Source: DATHAP01 sp963762865
GTDB lineage: Bacteria > Actinomycetota > Actinomycetes > JACCUZ01
Assembly (NCBI GenBank): GCA_963762865.1
Contig: CAVXNC010000014.1
Span: 372,001 to 436,000 of the forward strand
Direction of reading: 5' to 3'
Length of the DNA: 64,000 nucleotides
The notes beneath the pieces were generated by a model. That model had not been told where the DNA came from, searched no databases, and saw nothing but the letters and a program-made list of their open reading frames with translations. Shown here one piece after another: positions 7,480 to 16,548 of this stretch; positions within the stretch are counted from its first letter, which is position 1; every line of letters begins with the position of its first letter. A program made the translations under genes and the position numbers.

Positions 7480-8976
7480 TCAGCCGCCCGGGTGGGCGGT
7501 CGCCGGCTCGAGTGGCCCGCGCCGCGGGCAGGTCTCCATGGCCGGCCCGCCCACCGCGCAGTGGTGGTGGTGCTCGACGCCGGCCGCGGGCTTCGCCGGC
7601 GTGCGCACCGTCAGGGCCGACAGTGCAGCACCGGCGAAGAGCAGGCCCGCGCACACCATCATCGCGGTGCGGAACGCCGGCTGCAGCAGGTCCGGGTCGG
7701 CGTAGGCCTCCCCGTCGAGGCCCGCGACCAGTGGCAGGACGGCCACGGCGAGCAGGCCGGCCACCCGGGCGACCGCGTTGTTGACCCCGCTCGCCAGCCC
7801 GGCGTGCCGGTCCGGCGCGGCCGCGAGGACGGTCGACGTCAGCGGCGCGACGGTCAGCGCCAGCCCGAGGCCGAAGAGGGTGGTCGCCGGGAGCACGTCG
7901 ACGACGTACGACGCGTCGGCACCCAGCCTGGACATCAGCAGGACCGCGACGCCGGCCAGCGCCGGTCCGACCGTCATCGGCAGCCGAGGGCCGATGCGGG
8001 TGGCCAGCGCACCCACCCGGGCCGACAGCAGGAGCATCAGGACGGTCACGGGCAGCAGCGCGGCACCGGCGGCGAGCGGCGAGAACCCGGCGACCACCTG
8101 CAGGGCCAGGACCAGGAAGAGGAAGACGCCGCCGATGGCGGCGTAGACCGCAAAGGTCACCGCGTTGGTCGCACCGAAGAGCCGCGAGGAGAAGATGCCC
8201 AGCGGCAGCATCGGCTCGCGCGCGGTGTGCTCGCGCCACCCGAAGGCGAGCAGCCCGGCGACGCCGACGACCAACCCGGTGAGCACCATCGCCGATGCGC
8301 CCTGCTCCTGCCAGCCGATCAGCCCGTAGGTCAGCGCGCCGAGCCCCAGCGCGCCCAGTGCCGCACCCGGGAGGTCGAGCGAGTGGGCGGCCTCCGGGTC
8401 CTTGGTCTCGGGGACGTGTCGGACGCTCACCAGCACGACGGCGACCGCGAGGGGCAGGTTGAGCAGGAAGACCCACCGCCAGCCCGCCTGCTCCACCAGC
8501 CAGCCACCGATGAACGGCCCGGCCGCGCCGGCGACCCCGGCCAGACCGGACCAGGCGCCGATCGCGCGCGCCCGGTCCTCGGTGCGGAAGCTCGACTGCA
8601 GGATCGCGAGACTCCCGGGCGTGAGCAGGGCACCACCGACCCCCTGCACGGCACGCGCCACCGCCAGCCACATCACGTTCGGCGCCAGCCCGCAGGCCAG
8701 TGACGCCAGGGCGAACCAGACGACCCCGACGACGAAGACCCTCCGACGTCCGAAGCGGTCCCCCAGCGACCCGCCGAGCAGGATCAGCGCCGCCAGGGTG
8801 AGCGTGTAAGCGTTGACCGTCCACTGCAGCCCGGAGATGCCCGCGTCCAGGTCCGCGCCGATCGCCGGCAGCGCGACGTTGACGACGGTGGCGTCGAGGA
8901 AGGCGAGTCCGGAGCCGAGGACCGTCGCCAGCAGCACCCAGCGTCCTCGCGCCTCGTCGAGCGACAGGCCGGCCAT
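7480..8976 (-). CDS. MFS drug exporter, DHA2 (EmrB/QacA) family
   Basis: A 498-aa proton-coupled exporter with about 14 membrane helices. The hallmark is the first helix and loop (GSGLAFLDATVVNVALPAIGADL), then the motif A region LGGSLGDRFGRRRVF. The start at 8976 begins MAGLSLDEARGRW; the longer upstream extension would overlap the divergent DUF3052 gene. The C-terminal tail after the last helix carries HHHHC and CPRR, an unusual metal-binding-like cluster. The stop lies 5 bp from that of the convergent sigma factor gene. Substrate unknown; multidrug export is the family norm. Confidence 0.82.
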   Translation of the reverse strand: MAGLSLDEARGRWVLLATVLGSGLAFLDATVVNVALPAIGADLDAGISGLQWTVNAYTLTLAALILLGGSLGDRFGRRRVFVVGVVWFALASLACGLAPNVMWLAVARAVQGVGGALLTPGSLAILQSSFRTEDRARAIGAWSGLAGVAGAAGPFIGGWLVEQAGWRWVFLLNLPLAVAVVLVSVRHVPETKDPEAAHSLDLPGAALGALGLGALTYGLIGWQEQGASAMVLTGLVVGVAGLLAFGWREHTAREPMLPLGIFSSRLFGATNAVTFAVYAAIGGVFLFLVLALQVVAGFSPLAAGAALLPVTVLMLLLSARVGALATRIGPRLPMTVGPALAGVAVLLMSRLGADASYVVDVLPATTLFGLGLALTVAPLTSTVLAAAPDRHAGLASGVNNAVARVAGLLAVAVLPLVAGLDGEAYADPDLLQPAFRTAMMVCAGLLFAGAALSALTVRTPAKPAAGVEHHHHCAVGGPAMETCPRRGPLEPATAHPGG

Positions 8977-9022
8977 GGCCCGGAGTGTGCCGCACCGAAC
9001 CCGCTGCGCCAGACTCGACGCC

Positions 9023-9445
9023 ATGGCGGCCGGCACCGCAGGAGGTCAGGCGGGCTACTCCGGAACCCCGCTGCCGACCAAGCTCGGCATCAAGCCGGGT
9101 CACCGGGTGCTCCTCGCGGCGGCACCCGCCGGCTTCGACCTCGGGCCGCTGCCCGGCGTCGAGGTCCATCGCCGGGCGGGTTCCGCGGCGTACGACGTCG
9201 TCCTGCTCTTCGTGACGCGACGGCGCGACCTGCTGGCCCGGCTCGACGGACTGCGCGCCCGCCTGACCCCGGCCGGCGCGCTGTGGGTGGTCTGGCCGAA
9301 GCGCGCCAGCGGGGTGCCGTCGGACCTGGACGAGAACGTGCTGCGCGACGTCGTCCTGCCGACCGGGATGGTCGACAACAAGGTCTGCGCCGTCGACCAG
9401 ACCTGGTCCGGCCTGCGATTCGTGGTCCGCCTGCGCCATCGGTGA
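9023..9445 (+). CDS. DUF3052 family protein
   Basis: A 140-aa cytoplasmic protein that matches the DUF3052 pattern: GYSGTPLPTKLGIKPGHRVLL at the N-terminus, then a Rossmann-like core, ending with KVCAVDQTWSGLRFVVRL. The family is widespread in actinobacteria and has no established function. The ATG at 9023 is chosen over longer in-frame starts because it begins at the conserved N-terminus and leaves a 46-bp intergenic space to the divergent exporter. The convergent or downstream genes give no hint of role. Confidence 0.72.
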   Translation: MAAGTAGGQAGYSGTPLPTKLGIKPGHRVLLAAAPAGFDLGPLPGVEVHRRAGSAAYDVVLLFVTRRRDLLARLDGLRARLTPAGALWVVWPKRASGVPSDLDENVLRDVVLPTGMVDNKVCAVDQTWSGLRFVVRLRHR

Positions 9446-9469
9446 CCCGGCGGCTGGCAGTCTGTGCCC

Positions 9470-9919
9470 GTGCGCAAGCTGCTGGTGCTGGTGGCCGTGG
9501 CCTGGGTGGGTGTGACCCTGGGGGCCGCCTGGCTCGCGGTGGACCAGACCATCCCCTACGACCTGTCCTTCCTCGACGACCCCGGAGCCGTGGACACCGT
9601 CGGTGAGGACTGGCTGCGCAGCTGGGGCACCGGGCTCGCGGCCCCGCTCGGCGCGGTCGCTGCCGGCGCGATCCTGACGGTGCTGGCAAGCATGGACGGC
9701 GCGCCGGGACGGCTCGGCGCGTTCCTGCTCGCGGTCCTCGGCGGGCTGTCCGTCGCGTTCACGCTGTCCAACGACGTCACGTACGACCTGCTGCGCAACC
9801 AGTCGGACGAGCCGATCCAGACCGCCCTGGTCGCGGCCACCCTCGCCCTCGGCGGCCTGCTGGTGCTGCTCGGCTTCACGACCTGGCTGACCGCCCCGCG
9901 GGAACGCTACGTCGACTGA
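9470..9919 (+). CDS. Small membrane protein of unknown function
   Basis: A 149-aa protein with three to four membrane helices: VLVAVAWVGVTLGAAWL near the start, LGAVAAGAILTVLA, LGAFLLAVLGGLSVAFTL and LALGGLLVLLGFTTWL near the end. No family recognised. GTG 9470 is preferred over GTG 9464 because a CAGTCT box (9458-9463) lies 6 nt before it, consistent with leaderless transcription. The last 13 bp overlap the convergent MFS gene. Confidence 0.55.
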   Translation: MRKLLVLVAVAWVGVTLGAAWLAVDQTIPYDLSFLDDPGAVDTVGEDWLRSWGTGLAAPLGAVAAGAILTVLASMDGAPGRLGAFLLAVLGGLSVAFTLSNDVTYDLLRNQSDEPIQTALVAATLALGGLLVLLGFTTWLTAPRERYVD

Positions 9920-11235
9920 GCGTCGGCAGCCGCGTCCGACGGATCCTCGAGCCGGAACGGCGAGAACCAGGTCCACAGCACCGTGGTGGTGGCGCCGACG
10001 GCTGCGACCCAGAGCGCCGGTCGGACGCCGTACGCCGTGCCGATCGCGCCACCGGTCAGGGCACCGAGCGCCTTGACGCCCTGGGTGATCGTCGACATCG
10101 AGCTGTTCACCCGGCCACGGATCGCGTCCGGGACATCGGTGACGTAGAACGCACCGGTCGTGACGTCGAAGAGCATGACCCCGACGCCCACGAAGACCTC
10201 GTTGGCGCACAGGATCGCGAGCACCAGCCACCGCGGCCCGTGCGCGGCGGGGAACGCGATCATGCCGAGCGAGAAGATCGCCGAGCCGGCGATGATGGTG
10301 CGGCCGCGGCCGATCCGCGCGGAGACCTTGGGGGCGAGGAGCGCGCCGGCGAGACAGCCGAGCCCGCCCGCGACCGTGACGGCCGCGATCATCAGTGGCG
10401 TGAAGTCGTGGTCGCGGGTCAGGTAGACCACGAGCAGGGCGAAGATCATCAGGCCGAAGAAGTTGACGTTGGCGGCCGCACCCGCGATGGCCCGCAGCCG
10501 GCGGTCCCGGAAGAGGTATGTCATGCCCTCGCCGATCTCCTGGGCGAGCCGGCGACGCGGCGGGGCGACGTAGCCCACCCGTTCGGGGGCCCGGACCCGG
10601 CCGACCAGCAGTGCCGACAGCAGGAACGAGACGGCGTCGACGAGCACCGCGATCGGTGCCGTGAGGATCTGCACCAGGGAACCGCCCAGGGTCGGGCCGG
10701 CGAGCATCGCGATGGCCTCCGTCGCGCGCAGCCGTGAGCTCGCGGTCGTGATCGCGTGGGCCGGGACGACGTCCGGCAGGTGGGTGCTGAAGGTCGGCCG
10801 GAAGGTCACCCGGGCCACCCCGACGACCAGCTCGACCGCGATCAGCTGGTTCACCGAGAGCACGCCGAGTGCCCAGGCGAGCGGGACGGTGAGCAGCGCA
10901 GCGGCGGCAGCCAGGTCGGCAGCGATCATCAGCGGCCGCCGGCGCCGCAGCCGGTCGACCCAGGCCCCCACGACGAGGGCGAACCCGATGTAGGGCGCCG
11001 TGCCGGCCGCCGTCAGGAGCCCCATCTGCAGCGGCGTCGCGCCGAGCAGGATCGCCGCCGCGACCGGGATCGCGAGGACCGTGACCTCGCTGCCGATCGC
11101 GGAGATGGCGTAGGCGGAGAAGATCAGCCGCGCGTCCCGGGTCCGGAGCGCGGCCCGGACGTCCGGCACGGCGGGCGGCGGTGCCGTGCCGGATCGCGTG
11201 TCGGTGAGCGTCGCAGTCGTCGCGTCGGTATCCAC
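9907..11235 (-). CDS. MFS transporter, EntS-like (MFS_3) family
   Basis: A 442-aa, 12-helix transporter of the group that contains the enterobactin exporter EntS and macrolide exporters. It opens with DARLIFSAYAISAIGSEVTV, and the cytoplasmic loop WVDRLRRRRPLMIAADLAAA is the expected motif A. The GTG at 11235 is chosen: the longer in-frame extension would cover the divergent regulator's operator and start. It shares a 64-bp region with the ArsR-type gene at 11300, which carries two inverted repeats, so local repression and induction by the exported compound is likely. Substrate unknown. Confidence 0.8.
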   Translation of the reverse strand: MDTDATTATLTDTRSGTAPPPAVPDVRAALRTRDARLIFSAYAISAIGSEVTVLAIPVAAAILLGATPLQMGLLTAAGTAPYIGFALVVGAWVDRLRRRRPLMIAADLAAAAALLTVPLAWALGVLSVNQLIAVELVVGVARVTFRPTFSTHLPDVVPAHAITTASSRLRATEAIAMLAGPTLGGSLVQILTAPIAVLVDAVSFLLSALLVGRVRAPERVGYVAPPRRRLAQEIGEGMTYLFRDRRLRAIAGAAANVNFFGLMIFALLVVYLTRDHDFTPLMIAAVTVAGGLGCLAGALLAPKVSARIGRGRTIIAGSAIFSLGMIAFPAAHGPRWLVLAILCANEVFVGVGVMLFDVTTGAFYVTDVPDAIRGRVNSSMSTITQGVKALGALTGGAIGTAYGVRPALWVAAVGATTTVLWTWFSPFRLEDPSDAAADAQST

Positions 11236-11241
11236 GAGATG

Positions 11242-11284
11242 TGAAACTACTCTTTCATATCTCTGTTGTGAAGGGGTTATTTCA
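11242..11284. promoter_or_regulatory. Paired TGAA-TTCA operators between MFS and ArsR-type genes
   Basis: TGAAA-N6-TTTCA lies at 11242-11257 and TGAA-N8-TTCA at 11269-11284, with centres 27 bp apart. They fill the AT-rich gap between the divergent starts at 11235 and 11300. The position and symmetry fit a dimeric winged-helix repressor that controls both genes; the owner is most likely the gene at 11300. Confidence 0.65.
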
Positions 11285-11299
11285 GATATTCTCGGGGAC

Positions 11300-11941
11300 A
11301 TGACGAAGCCAGGCGCCGACGGTGCCCGCAGTCCCCGCCACCGCGGCGCCACCGCCGACTCGCGCGACACACCGTTCGGCCGGCGGATCTCCGACCCCGG
11401 GGCGCTGCGAGCTCTCGCACACACCGGCCGCTACGCGATCCTCGCGAAGCTGCAGGCCGACGGCCCGGCGACGGCGACCGAGTGCGCCCAGGTGGCCGGC
11501 CTGTCCCCCAGCGCATGCAGCTACCACCTGCGCCTGCTGGCCAAGTACGGCTTCGTCGAGCCCGACGACAGCCGCGACCGCGACGGCCGGGAGCGCGTCT
11601 GGCGGGCCGCGATCACCAGCTGGGTGACCGAGCCGGACCCGGATGCCGACCCCCGGGAGGCTCAGGCTCTGGACGCGACCCTGACCCGGGTGATGCTGGC
11701 CGACTCGGACGCCAAGGTTCTCGACTTCGCCGACCGGGCCGCCGCCGAGCCCGAGTGGCGGGAGGCCGCCCTCATGTCCAGCAGCACCGTGATCGCGACG
11801 GTCGACGAGCTCCGGGAGATCTCGCTCGAGCTGATGGCGGTGCTGCGGCCCTACTTCCGCACGGCCCGGCCGCTCGAGGACGCTCCCCCGGGTGCCCGCC
11901 AGGTGCACATGTCGATCCGGATGGCTCCCGAACGCCCCTGA
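11300..11941 (+). CDS. ArsR/HTH_20-type transcriptional regulator
   Basis: A 213-aa regulator. After a 25-residue basic tail comes a winged helix: PGALRALAHTGRYAILAKL, then the recognition region VAGLSPSACSYHLRLLAKYGFV and the wing with DRDGRERVWRAA. The C-terminal 100 residues are helical and probably dimerise or bind a ligand; there are no obvious metal-binding Cys clusters, so it is not a classical metal sensor. ATG 11300 follows CGGGGA. Divergent from the MFS exporter and next to two inverted repeats, so it probably represses both. Confidence 0.82.
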   Translation: MTKPGADGARSPRHRGATADSRDTPFGRRISDPGALRALAHTGRYAILAKLQADGPATATECAQVAGLSPSACSYHLRLLAKYGFVEPDDSRDRDGRERVWRAAITSWVTEPDPDADPREAQALDATLTRVMLADSDAKVLDFADRAAAEPEWREAALMSSSTVIATVDELREISLELMAVLRPYFRTARPLEDAPPGARQVHMSIRMAPERP

Positions 11942-11970
11942 GCCCCGTCCAGTGGCGGTTAGATCGGCGG

Positions 11971-13149
11971 ATGGACTTCACGGTTCCCGACGAGCTGACC
12001 GCGTTGCGCGACTCCTACGCCACCTTCCTGGACCGCGAGGTCCGGCCCGTCGAGGAGTCGCTGCGCGCGGACCTCGACTCCCTCACCCCGGACCGCGAGC
12101 GGCTCTACGAGGCGGCCATGTCACTCCGGCGCCGGTCGGCGGACGAGGGCTTCTACGCGTGCTACCTGCCGGAAGAGGCCGGTGGGTGGGGAGTGTCGAC
12201 GCTCGGTACGACGCTGCTGGTCGAGGACGCAGCACGCTCCGGTCTGCGGCTCGCGCTGGTGACGCTCGGTGTGCCGAACCCGTCAGGACCGACGCCGCTG
12301 CTGATGCACCTTCCGCGCCACCTCTGGGCGACGTACCTCGAACCGGTCGTCCGCGCCGAGCAGACCATGTGCTTCGCCCTGACCGAGCCCGAGGCCGGCA
12401 GCGACGCACAGGCGATCCGCACCCGCGCCCGGCTCGACGGCGACGTGTGGGTCATCGACGGGATGAAGCACTACATCACCAACGGAGACAGGGCCGACTT
12501 CGCCGTGGTCTTCGCCGTGACCGACGCGGCGAAGCGGGCCGACGGCGGCATCACCGCCTTCGTGGTGCCGCGCGACCAGTTCCGGGTCGGCAAGACGCAG
12601 TGGACCATCGCCGACTCGCACCCCTCCGAGCTGTGGTTCGACAACGCGCGCATCCCGGCCGACCACGTCGTCGGCGAGGTCGGCCGCGGCTTCCAGGCGG
12701 CGATGGGCTTCCTCAACGCCGGCCGCGCCGGCTTCGCGGCCCAGTCGCTCGGCCTCGCGGAGTACTGCCTCGACCAGGCCGTCGCGCACGCGCGCACCCG
12801 CACCGCGTTCGGGGCGCCGCTCGCGGCCAACCAGGGCGTCAGCTTCCCGCTCGCCGAGTGCAAGGTGGAGATCGAGGCGATGCGCTGGATGACCTACCAC
12901 CTCGCGTGGGCGGTCGACCAGAAGGACACCCCGGTCGGGTCGCTGATGCTCGACTCGTCGATCGCGAAGTACTACGCCACCGACCGCGCCTACCAGGTGG
13001 CCGACCGCTGCCTGCAGGTCTTCGGCGGCATGGGGCTGCTCAAGGAGGGCCCGATCGAGCGGGTGCTCCGTCACCTGCGGGTGCTGCGCGTCGTCGAAGG
13101 TGCCTCGGAGGTGCAGAAGCTGGTCGTCGCCCGGTCGCTCGGCCTCTAG
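11971..13149 (+). CDS. Acyl-CoA dehydrogenase
   Basis: A 392-aa FAD enzyme that would introduce a double bond into an acyl-CoA thioester, passing electrons to ETF. The N-terminal helices, the FAD/substrate stretch CFALTEPEAGSDAQAI, the beta-domain and the C-terminal bundle (FGGMGLLKEGPIERVLRHLRVLRVVEGASEVQK) are all complete. The Glu of VVEGASE is at the usual catalytic-base position. The start sits 30 bp after the regulator stop. No other beta-oxidation gene is adjacent, so chain-length specificity cannot be inferred. Confidence 0.88.
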   Translation: MDFTVPDELTALRDSYATFLDREVRPVEESLRADLDSLTPDRERLYEAAMSLRRRSADEGFYACYLPEEAGGWGVSTLGTTLLVEDAARSGLRLALVTLGVPNPSGPTPLLMHLPRHLWATYLEPVVRAEQTMCFALTEPEAGSDAQAIRTRARLDGDVWVIDGMKHYITNGDRADFAVVFAVTDAAKRADGGITAFVVPRDQFRVGKTQWTIADSHPSELWFDNARIPADHVVGEVGRGFQAAMGFLNAGRAGFAAQSLGLAEYCLDQAVAHARTRTAFGAPLAANQGVSFPLAECKVEIEAMRWMTYHLAWAVDQKDTPVGSLMLDSSIAKYYATDRAYQVADRCLQVFGGMGLLKEGPIERVLRHLRVLRVVEGASEVQKLVVARSLGL

Positions 13150-13258
13150 GCGGATCTTCACCAGACCTGCACATCGCCACCCCGTCGGGCGCACATCCGG
13201 TCCCTACGCTCTCCGGCATGGGGAGCACGGAGCCGACGACCGACGCGCAGCAGCAACG

Positions 13259-13933
13259 GTGCTCGTCGTCGAGGACGAGCCGGTCATCGCAGACAGCGTC
13301 GCGCAGCGGCTGCGGGCCGAGGGGTTCGTCGTGCATGTGGCCCTCGACGGCCCGGCAGGCGTCGCTGCGGCGGGTGAGCACCTGCCCGACGTCGTCGTGC
13401 TGGACGTGATGCTGCCCGGCATGGACGGCCTCGAGGTGTGCCGGCGCATCCAGGCGGCGCGTCCGGTGCCGGTGCTGATGCTCACCGCGCGCGACGACGA
13501 GGCCGACGTGCTGACCGGCCTGGCCGTCGGGGCCGACGACTACCTCACGAAGCCGTTCAGCATGCGCGAGCTCGTCGCACGGGTGCACGTCCTGCTGCGC
13601 CGGGTACGACGGGCGGCCGAGCTGGCCGCCGCCGGCAGCGGGACCGACGTCCAGGTGGTCGCCGACCTCGAGATCGACCGCGCCGGGCGGCGCGTCCGCC
13701 GGGCAGGCGAGCCCGTGCACCTGACGGCGACCGAGTTCGACCTGCTGGCCGCCCTGGCCGACCGGCCGTCGGCAGTGCTCACCCGCGAACAGCTGCTCGC
13801 ACAGGTGTGGGGGTGGGACGACGCGTCCGGGACGCGGACCGTCGACAGCCACGTCCGCGCGGTCCGGCGCAAGCTCGGGTCGGCCACGATCCGCACGGTC
13901 CACGGCGTCGGCTACGGCCTGGGCGCGTCATGA
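13259..13933 (+). CDS. OmpR-family response regulator (start disrupted)
   Basis: A two-component output protein: receiver domain (VLVVEDEP acidic pocket, phospho-acceptor Asp in VVLDVMLPG, conserved Thr in LTARDD and Lys in TKPFS) followed by an OmpR/PhoB winged helix ending VDSHVRAVRRKLG...HGVGYGL. The only in-frame start is GTG 13259, which removes any residue before beta-1 and has no ribosome site. The expected start is ATG 13218, with a TACGCT box 7 nt upstream, but it is one base out of frame and codes MGSTEPTTDAQQQ before the break. Either a base was lost near 13256-13258 or the protein starts at 13259. Its stop overlaps the kinase start (ATGA). Confidence 0.8.
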   Translation: MLVVEDEPVIADSVAQRLRAEGFVVHVALDGPAGVAAAGEHLPDVVVLDVMLPGMDGLEVCRRIQAARPVPVLMLTARDDEADVLTGLAVGADDYLTKPFSMRELVARVHVLLRRVRRAAELAAAGSGTDVQVVADLEIDRAGRRVRRAGEPVHLTATEFDLLAALADRPSAVLTREQLLAQVWGWDDASGTRTVDSHVRAVRRKLGSATIRTVHGVGYGLGAS

Positions 13934-14994
13934 CGCTGCGACCTCTCGACCCGCTGCGGTCCATCAAGGTCAAGCTCGGCGTCCTCGTCGCGGCCAGCGT
14001 CGCCGTCGCGAGCCTGCTCGTCTGGTACGGCCTCACCGGGCTCGGTTGGTGGCCGCGCTACACGCTGCCGGTCGCGGTCCTCGCCGCGCTCGGCGTCACC
14101 CAGCTGCTGGCCCGAGGGATGACGTCGCCGCTTCGCTCGATGACCGCGGCCGCGCGGGCGATGGCCCGGGGCGACTACAGCCGGCGGGTGCACACGGCGT
14201 CCCGCGACGAGGTGGGCGAGCTCGCGGCTGCCTTCAACCGGATGGCCGCCGACCTCGAGGCCGCCGACACGAGCCGCCGCGAAATGATCGCCAACGTCAG
14301 CCACGAGCTGCGCACCCCGATCACCGCCCTCCAGGCGATCCTGGAGAACGTCGTCGACGGCGTGGCCGAGCCCGACCCCGCCACGCTGCGCCTCGCGCTG
14401 GCGCAGACCGAGCGGCTGGGCCGGCTGGTCCGCGAGCTGCTCGACCTGTCGCGGATCGACGCCGGCTCGCACCCGCTGAACCGCAACGACCTGCCGGTGG
14501 CCGATGTCGTGCGCGCCGCGAACGCCGAGGCGTCGCTCGGGGCGGGGTCCCGGGTCGACGTGCGGTACGCCGCGGACGTCGAGCCGGCCGATCTGCGGGC
14601 GTACGCCGACGAGGACCGCCTGCGCCAGGTGCTCGCCAACCTGCTGGACAACGCGGCGCGGCACAGCCCCGAGGGCGGGACCGTCCTGGTCCGGGCGAGG
14701 GCAGCAGGGCACGGCGTCCGGCTCGAGGTCCTCGACGAGGGACCGGGCGTGCCGGCGGCCGAGCGGGAGCGGGTCTTCGACCGGTTCTACCGGTCGGCGG
14801 CCACCGACGACGCAGGCACCGTGACCGGGGCCGGTGGCACCGGGCTCGGCCTGGCGATCGTGCGCTGGGCGGTCTCCCTGCACGGCGGCCGGGTCCAGCT
14901 CACCGACCGGACCGAGACCACCGACACCGGCGGCGGCGAGGCCGGCGTGACCGGCTGCCGTTTCGTCGTCGACCTCCCTGGGAGACCCGCATGA
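13930..14994 (+). CDS. Sensor histidine kinase (HAMP, HisKA, HATPase)
   Basis: A 354-aa membrane kinase, partner of the preceding response regulator. Two helices near the N-terminus (about residues 18-40 and 43-60) enclose almost no extracellular loop, so the signal is probably sensed within the membrane. HAMP linker (LLARGMTSPLRSMTAAARAMARGDYSRRV), HisKA box with phospho-His in NVSHELRTPITAL, N box NLLDNAARHS, and G boxes DEGPGVP and GTGLGLAIV follow. All catalytic motifs are intact. It overlaps both neighbours by 4 bp, so the three genes form one operon. Confidence 0.88.
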   Translation: MTLRPLDPLRSIKVKLGVLVAASVAVASLLVWYGLTGLGWWPRYTLPVAVLAALGVTQLLARGMTSPLRSMTAAARAMARGDYSRRVHTASRDEVGELAAAFNRMAADLEAADTSRREMIANVSHELRTPITALQAILENVVDGVAEPDPATLRLALAQTERLGRLVRELLDLSRIDAGSHPLNRNDLPVADVVRAANAEASLGAGSRVDVRYAADVEPADLRAYADEDRLRQVLANLLDNAARHSPEGGTVLVRARAAGHGVRLEVLDEGPGVPAAERERVFDRFYRSAATDDAGTVTGAGGTGLGLAIVRWAVSLHGGRVQLTDRTETTDTGGGEAGVTGCRFVVDLPGRPA

Positions 14995-16529
14995 CCGACC
15001 TGACCGTCCCCGGTGCCGGGCGCGACCCGTGGGTCGCGCCGACCACCGCGTCGACGACCGCCTCGATGGTCCCCTCCTTCGTGGCTCGCGGCTGGCCGGA
15101 CGAGCCCGCCCGGGCGCTGCCGAGGGCAACGCTGGCTCTGGCCATGGTGGCCGGCGGCGCCGGCGCGGCGCTGCTGCCGGACGAGGCGCCGGGACTGGGC
15201 CTGCTGGTCGTGGGCCTCCTGGTCGCTGCCGCCGCGGTGCCGGCGACCCGCGGGCGCATCGGCCGCCACGAGGCCGGCTTCGGGCTGCTCGCGACCACTC
15301 TGCTGGCGGTCGCCGTGCTCCGCGACGCCCCGTGGCTCGTCGACCTCTCCATCCTGGGGACCCTCGGCGTCGCGTCCTTCGCCCTGGCGCCGGGGCGGTC
15401 GGTGGTCGCCACGGTGCTGGGTGGGCTGAGCGTCCCGCTCGGTGCCCTACGAGGGCTGCCCTGGATGGGCAGGGGTCTGGCGCCGCTCGCCGGGTCGTCC
15501 GCCCGGACCTGGTGGCCGGTGGTGCGCACCGCGGCGGGCTCGCTGCTCCTGCTGCTGGTCTTCGGCGCGCTCTTCGCCTCCGCCGACGCCGCCTTCTCGG
15601 CGCTGCTGCCGGACGTCGACCTGCCGTCGGTGCCGCTGCGAGCCGTCGTGCTGGTGGTCGTGGCCGGCGCCGCGCTCGCCGTGGCCTTCGTCGGGGCCGT
15701 CCCGCCGCGGTGGGACGTGCTGGCTCCCCGCCCGGCACGGGCGGTGCGCACCGCCGAGTGGGCGGTGCCGATCGCCGTGCTCGTCGCCCTCTTCCTCGCC
15801 TTCGTGCTCGTGCAGCTGACGGTGCTCTTCGGCGGCCACCGCCACGTGCTCGAGACCTCGGGGCTGACCTACGCGGAGTACGCGCGCGCCGGCTTCGGCC
15901 AGCTGCTTGTCGTCACCGTCCTCACGCTGTCTGTCATCGCGACCGCCGCCCGGTTCGCGCCACGAACCACCTCCTCGCAACGGGCGCTGATGCGCGGGCT
16001 CCTCGGGTCGCTGGCGGGGCTCGCCCTGTTGGTCGTGGCGTCCGCTCTCTATCGCCTGCACCTCTATGAGGAAGCCTTCGGCTTCACCCGGCTGCGGCTG
16101 TTCATGAACGCCTTCGAGTCATGGTTGGGCGTGCTCCTCGTCCTGACCCTTGTGGCCGGGGTGCGGCTGTCGGCCGGCTGGCTGCCGCGTGCGGCGGTCG
16201 CCACCGGGGCAGCCGGCCTGCTGGCGCTCGGCGTCCTCGGCGGGGACGGGTTCGTGGCCCAGCGCAACGTCGACCGGTGGGAGCAGACCGGCCGTCTCGA
16301 CGTCGCCTACCTGCAGGAGCTGTCCGCCGACGCAGTCCCGGTGGTCGACCGGCTGCCCGAGCCCCTGCGGTCGTGCGTGCTCGGCGGGATGGCGGCCGTG
16401 CCTGCGGACGGCCCCGGCGGCTGGAACCTGTCGCGAAGCCGGGCCCGGGCGCTCCTCGCGGACCGCCCCGTCCTGCCGTCGGCCGGCTGCCCCGTCGCCA
16501 CCACGTCCGGGCCGGTGGGCGGCGGCTGA
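14991..16529 (+). CDS. DUF4153/DUF4173-type multi-spanning membrane protein
   Basis: A 512-aa integral membrane protein with about 12 helices and an N-terminal cytoplasmic segment of about 45 residues. The region FGALFASADAAFSALLPDVDLP and the later LTYAEYARAGFGQLLVVTVLTL are typical of the DUF4153/DUF4173 group, which is often encoded with two-component systems in actinobacteria. The last 90 residues are outside the membrane (QRNVDRWEQTGRLDVAYLQELSADAVP). Four-base overlap with the kinase suggests it is either the sensor's partner or a target. Function not established. Confidence 0.68.
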   Translation: MTDLTVPGAGRDPWVAPTTASTTASMVPSFVARGWPDEPARALPRATLALAMVAGGAGAALLPDEAPGLGLLVVGLLVAAAAVPATRGRIGRHEAGFGLLATTLLAVAVLRDAPWLVDLSILGTLGVASFALAPGRSVVATVLGGLSVPLGALRGLPWMGRGLAPLAGSSARTWWPVVRTAAGSLLLLLVFGALFASADAAFSALLPDVDLPSVPLRAVVLVVVAGAALAVAFVGAVPPRWDVLAPRPARAVRTAEWAVPIAVLVALFLAFVLVQLTVLFGGHRHVLETSGLTYAEYARAGFGQLLVVTVLTLSVIATAARFAPRTTSSQRALMRGLLGSLAGLALLVVASALYRLHLYEEAFGFTRLRLFMNAFESWLGVLLVLTLVAGVRLSAGWLPRAAVATGAAGLLALGVLGGDGFVAQRNVDRWEQTGRLDVAYLQELSADAVPVVDRLPEPLRSCVLGGMAAVPADGPGGWNLSRSRARALLADRPVLPSAGCPVATTSGPVGGG

Positions 16530-16548
16530 GGCCCCGCCTGCAGCCCGC

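Noticed and set aside
7370..10231. Minus-strand frame of 953 codons
   Set aside because: Shadow of the sigma factor, exporter and DUF3052 genes; low-complexity Arg/Gly/Pro protein.
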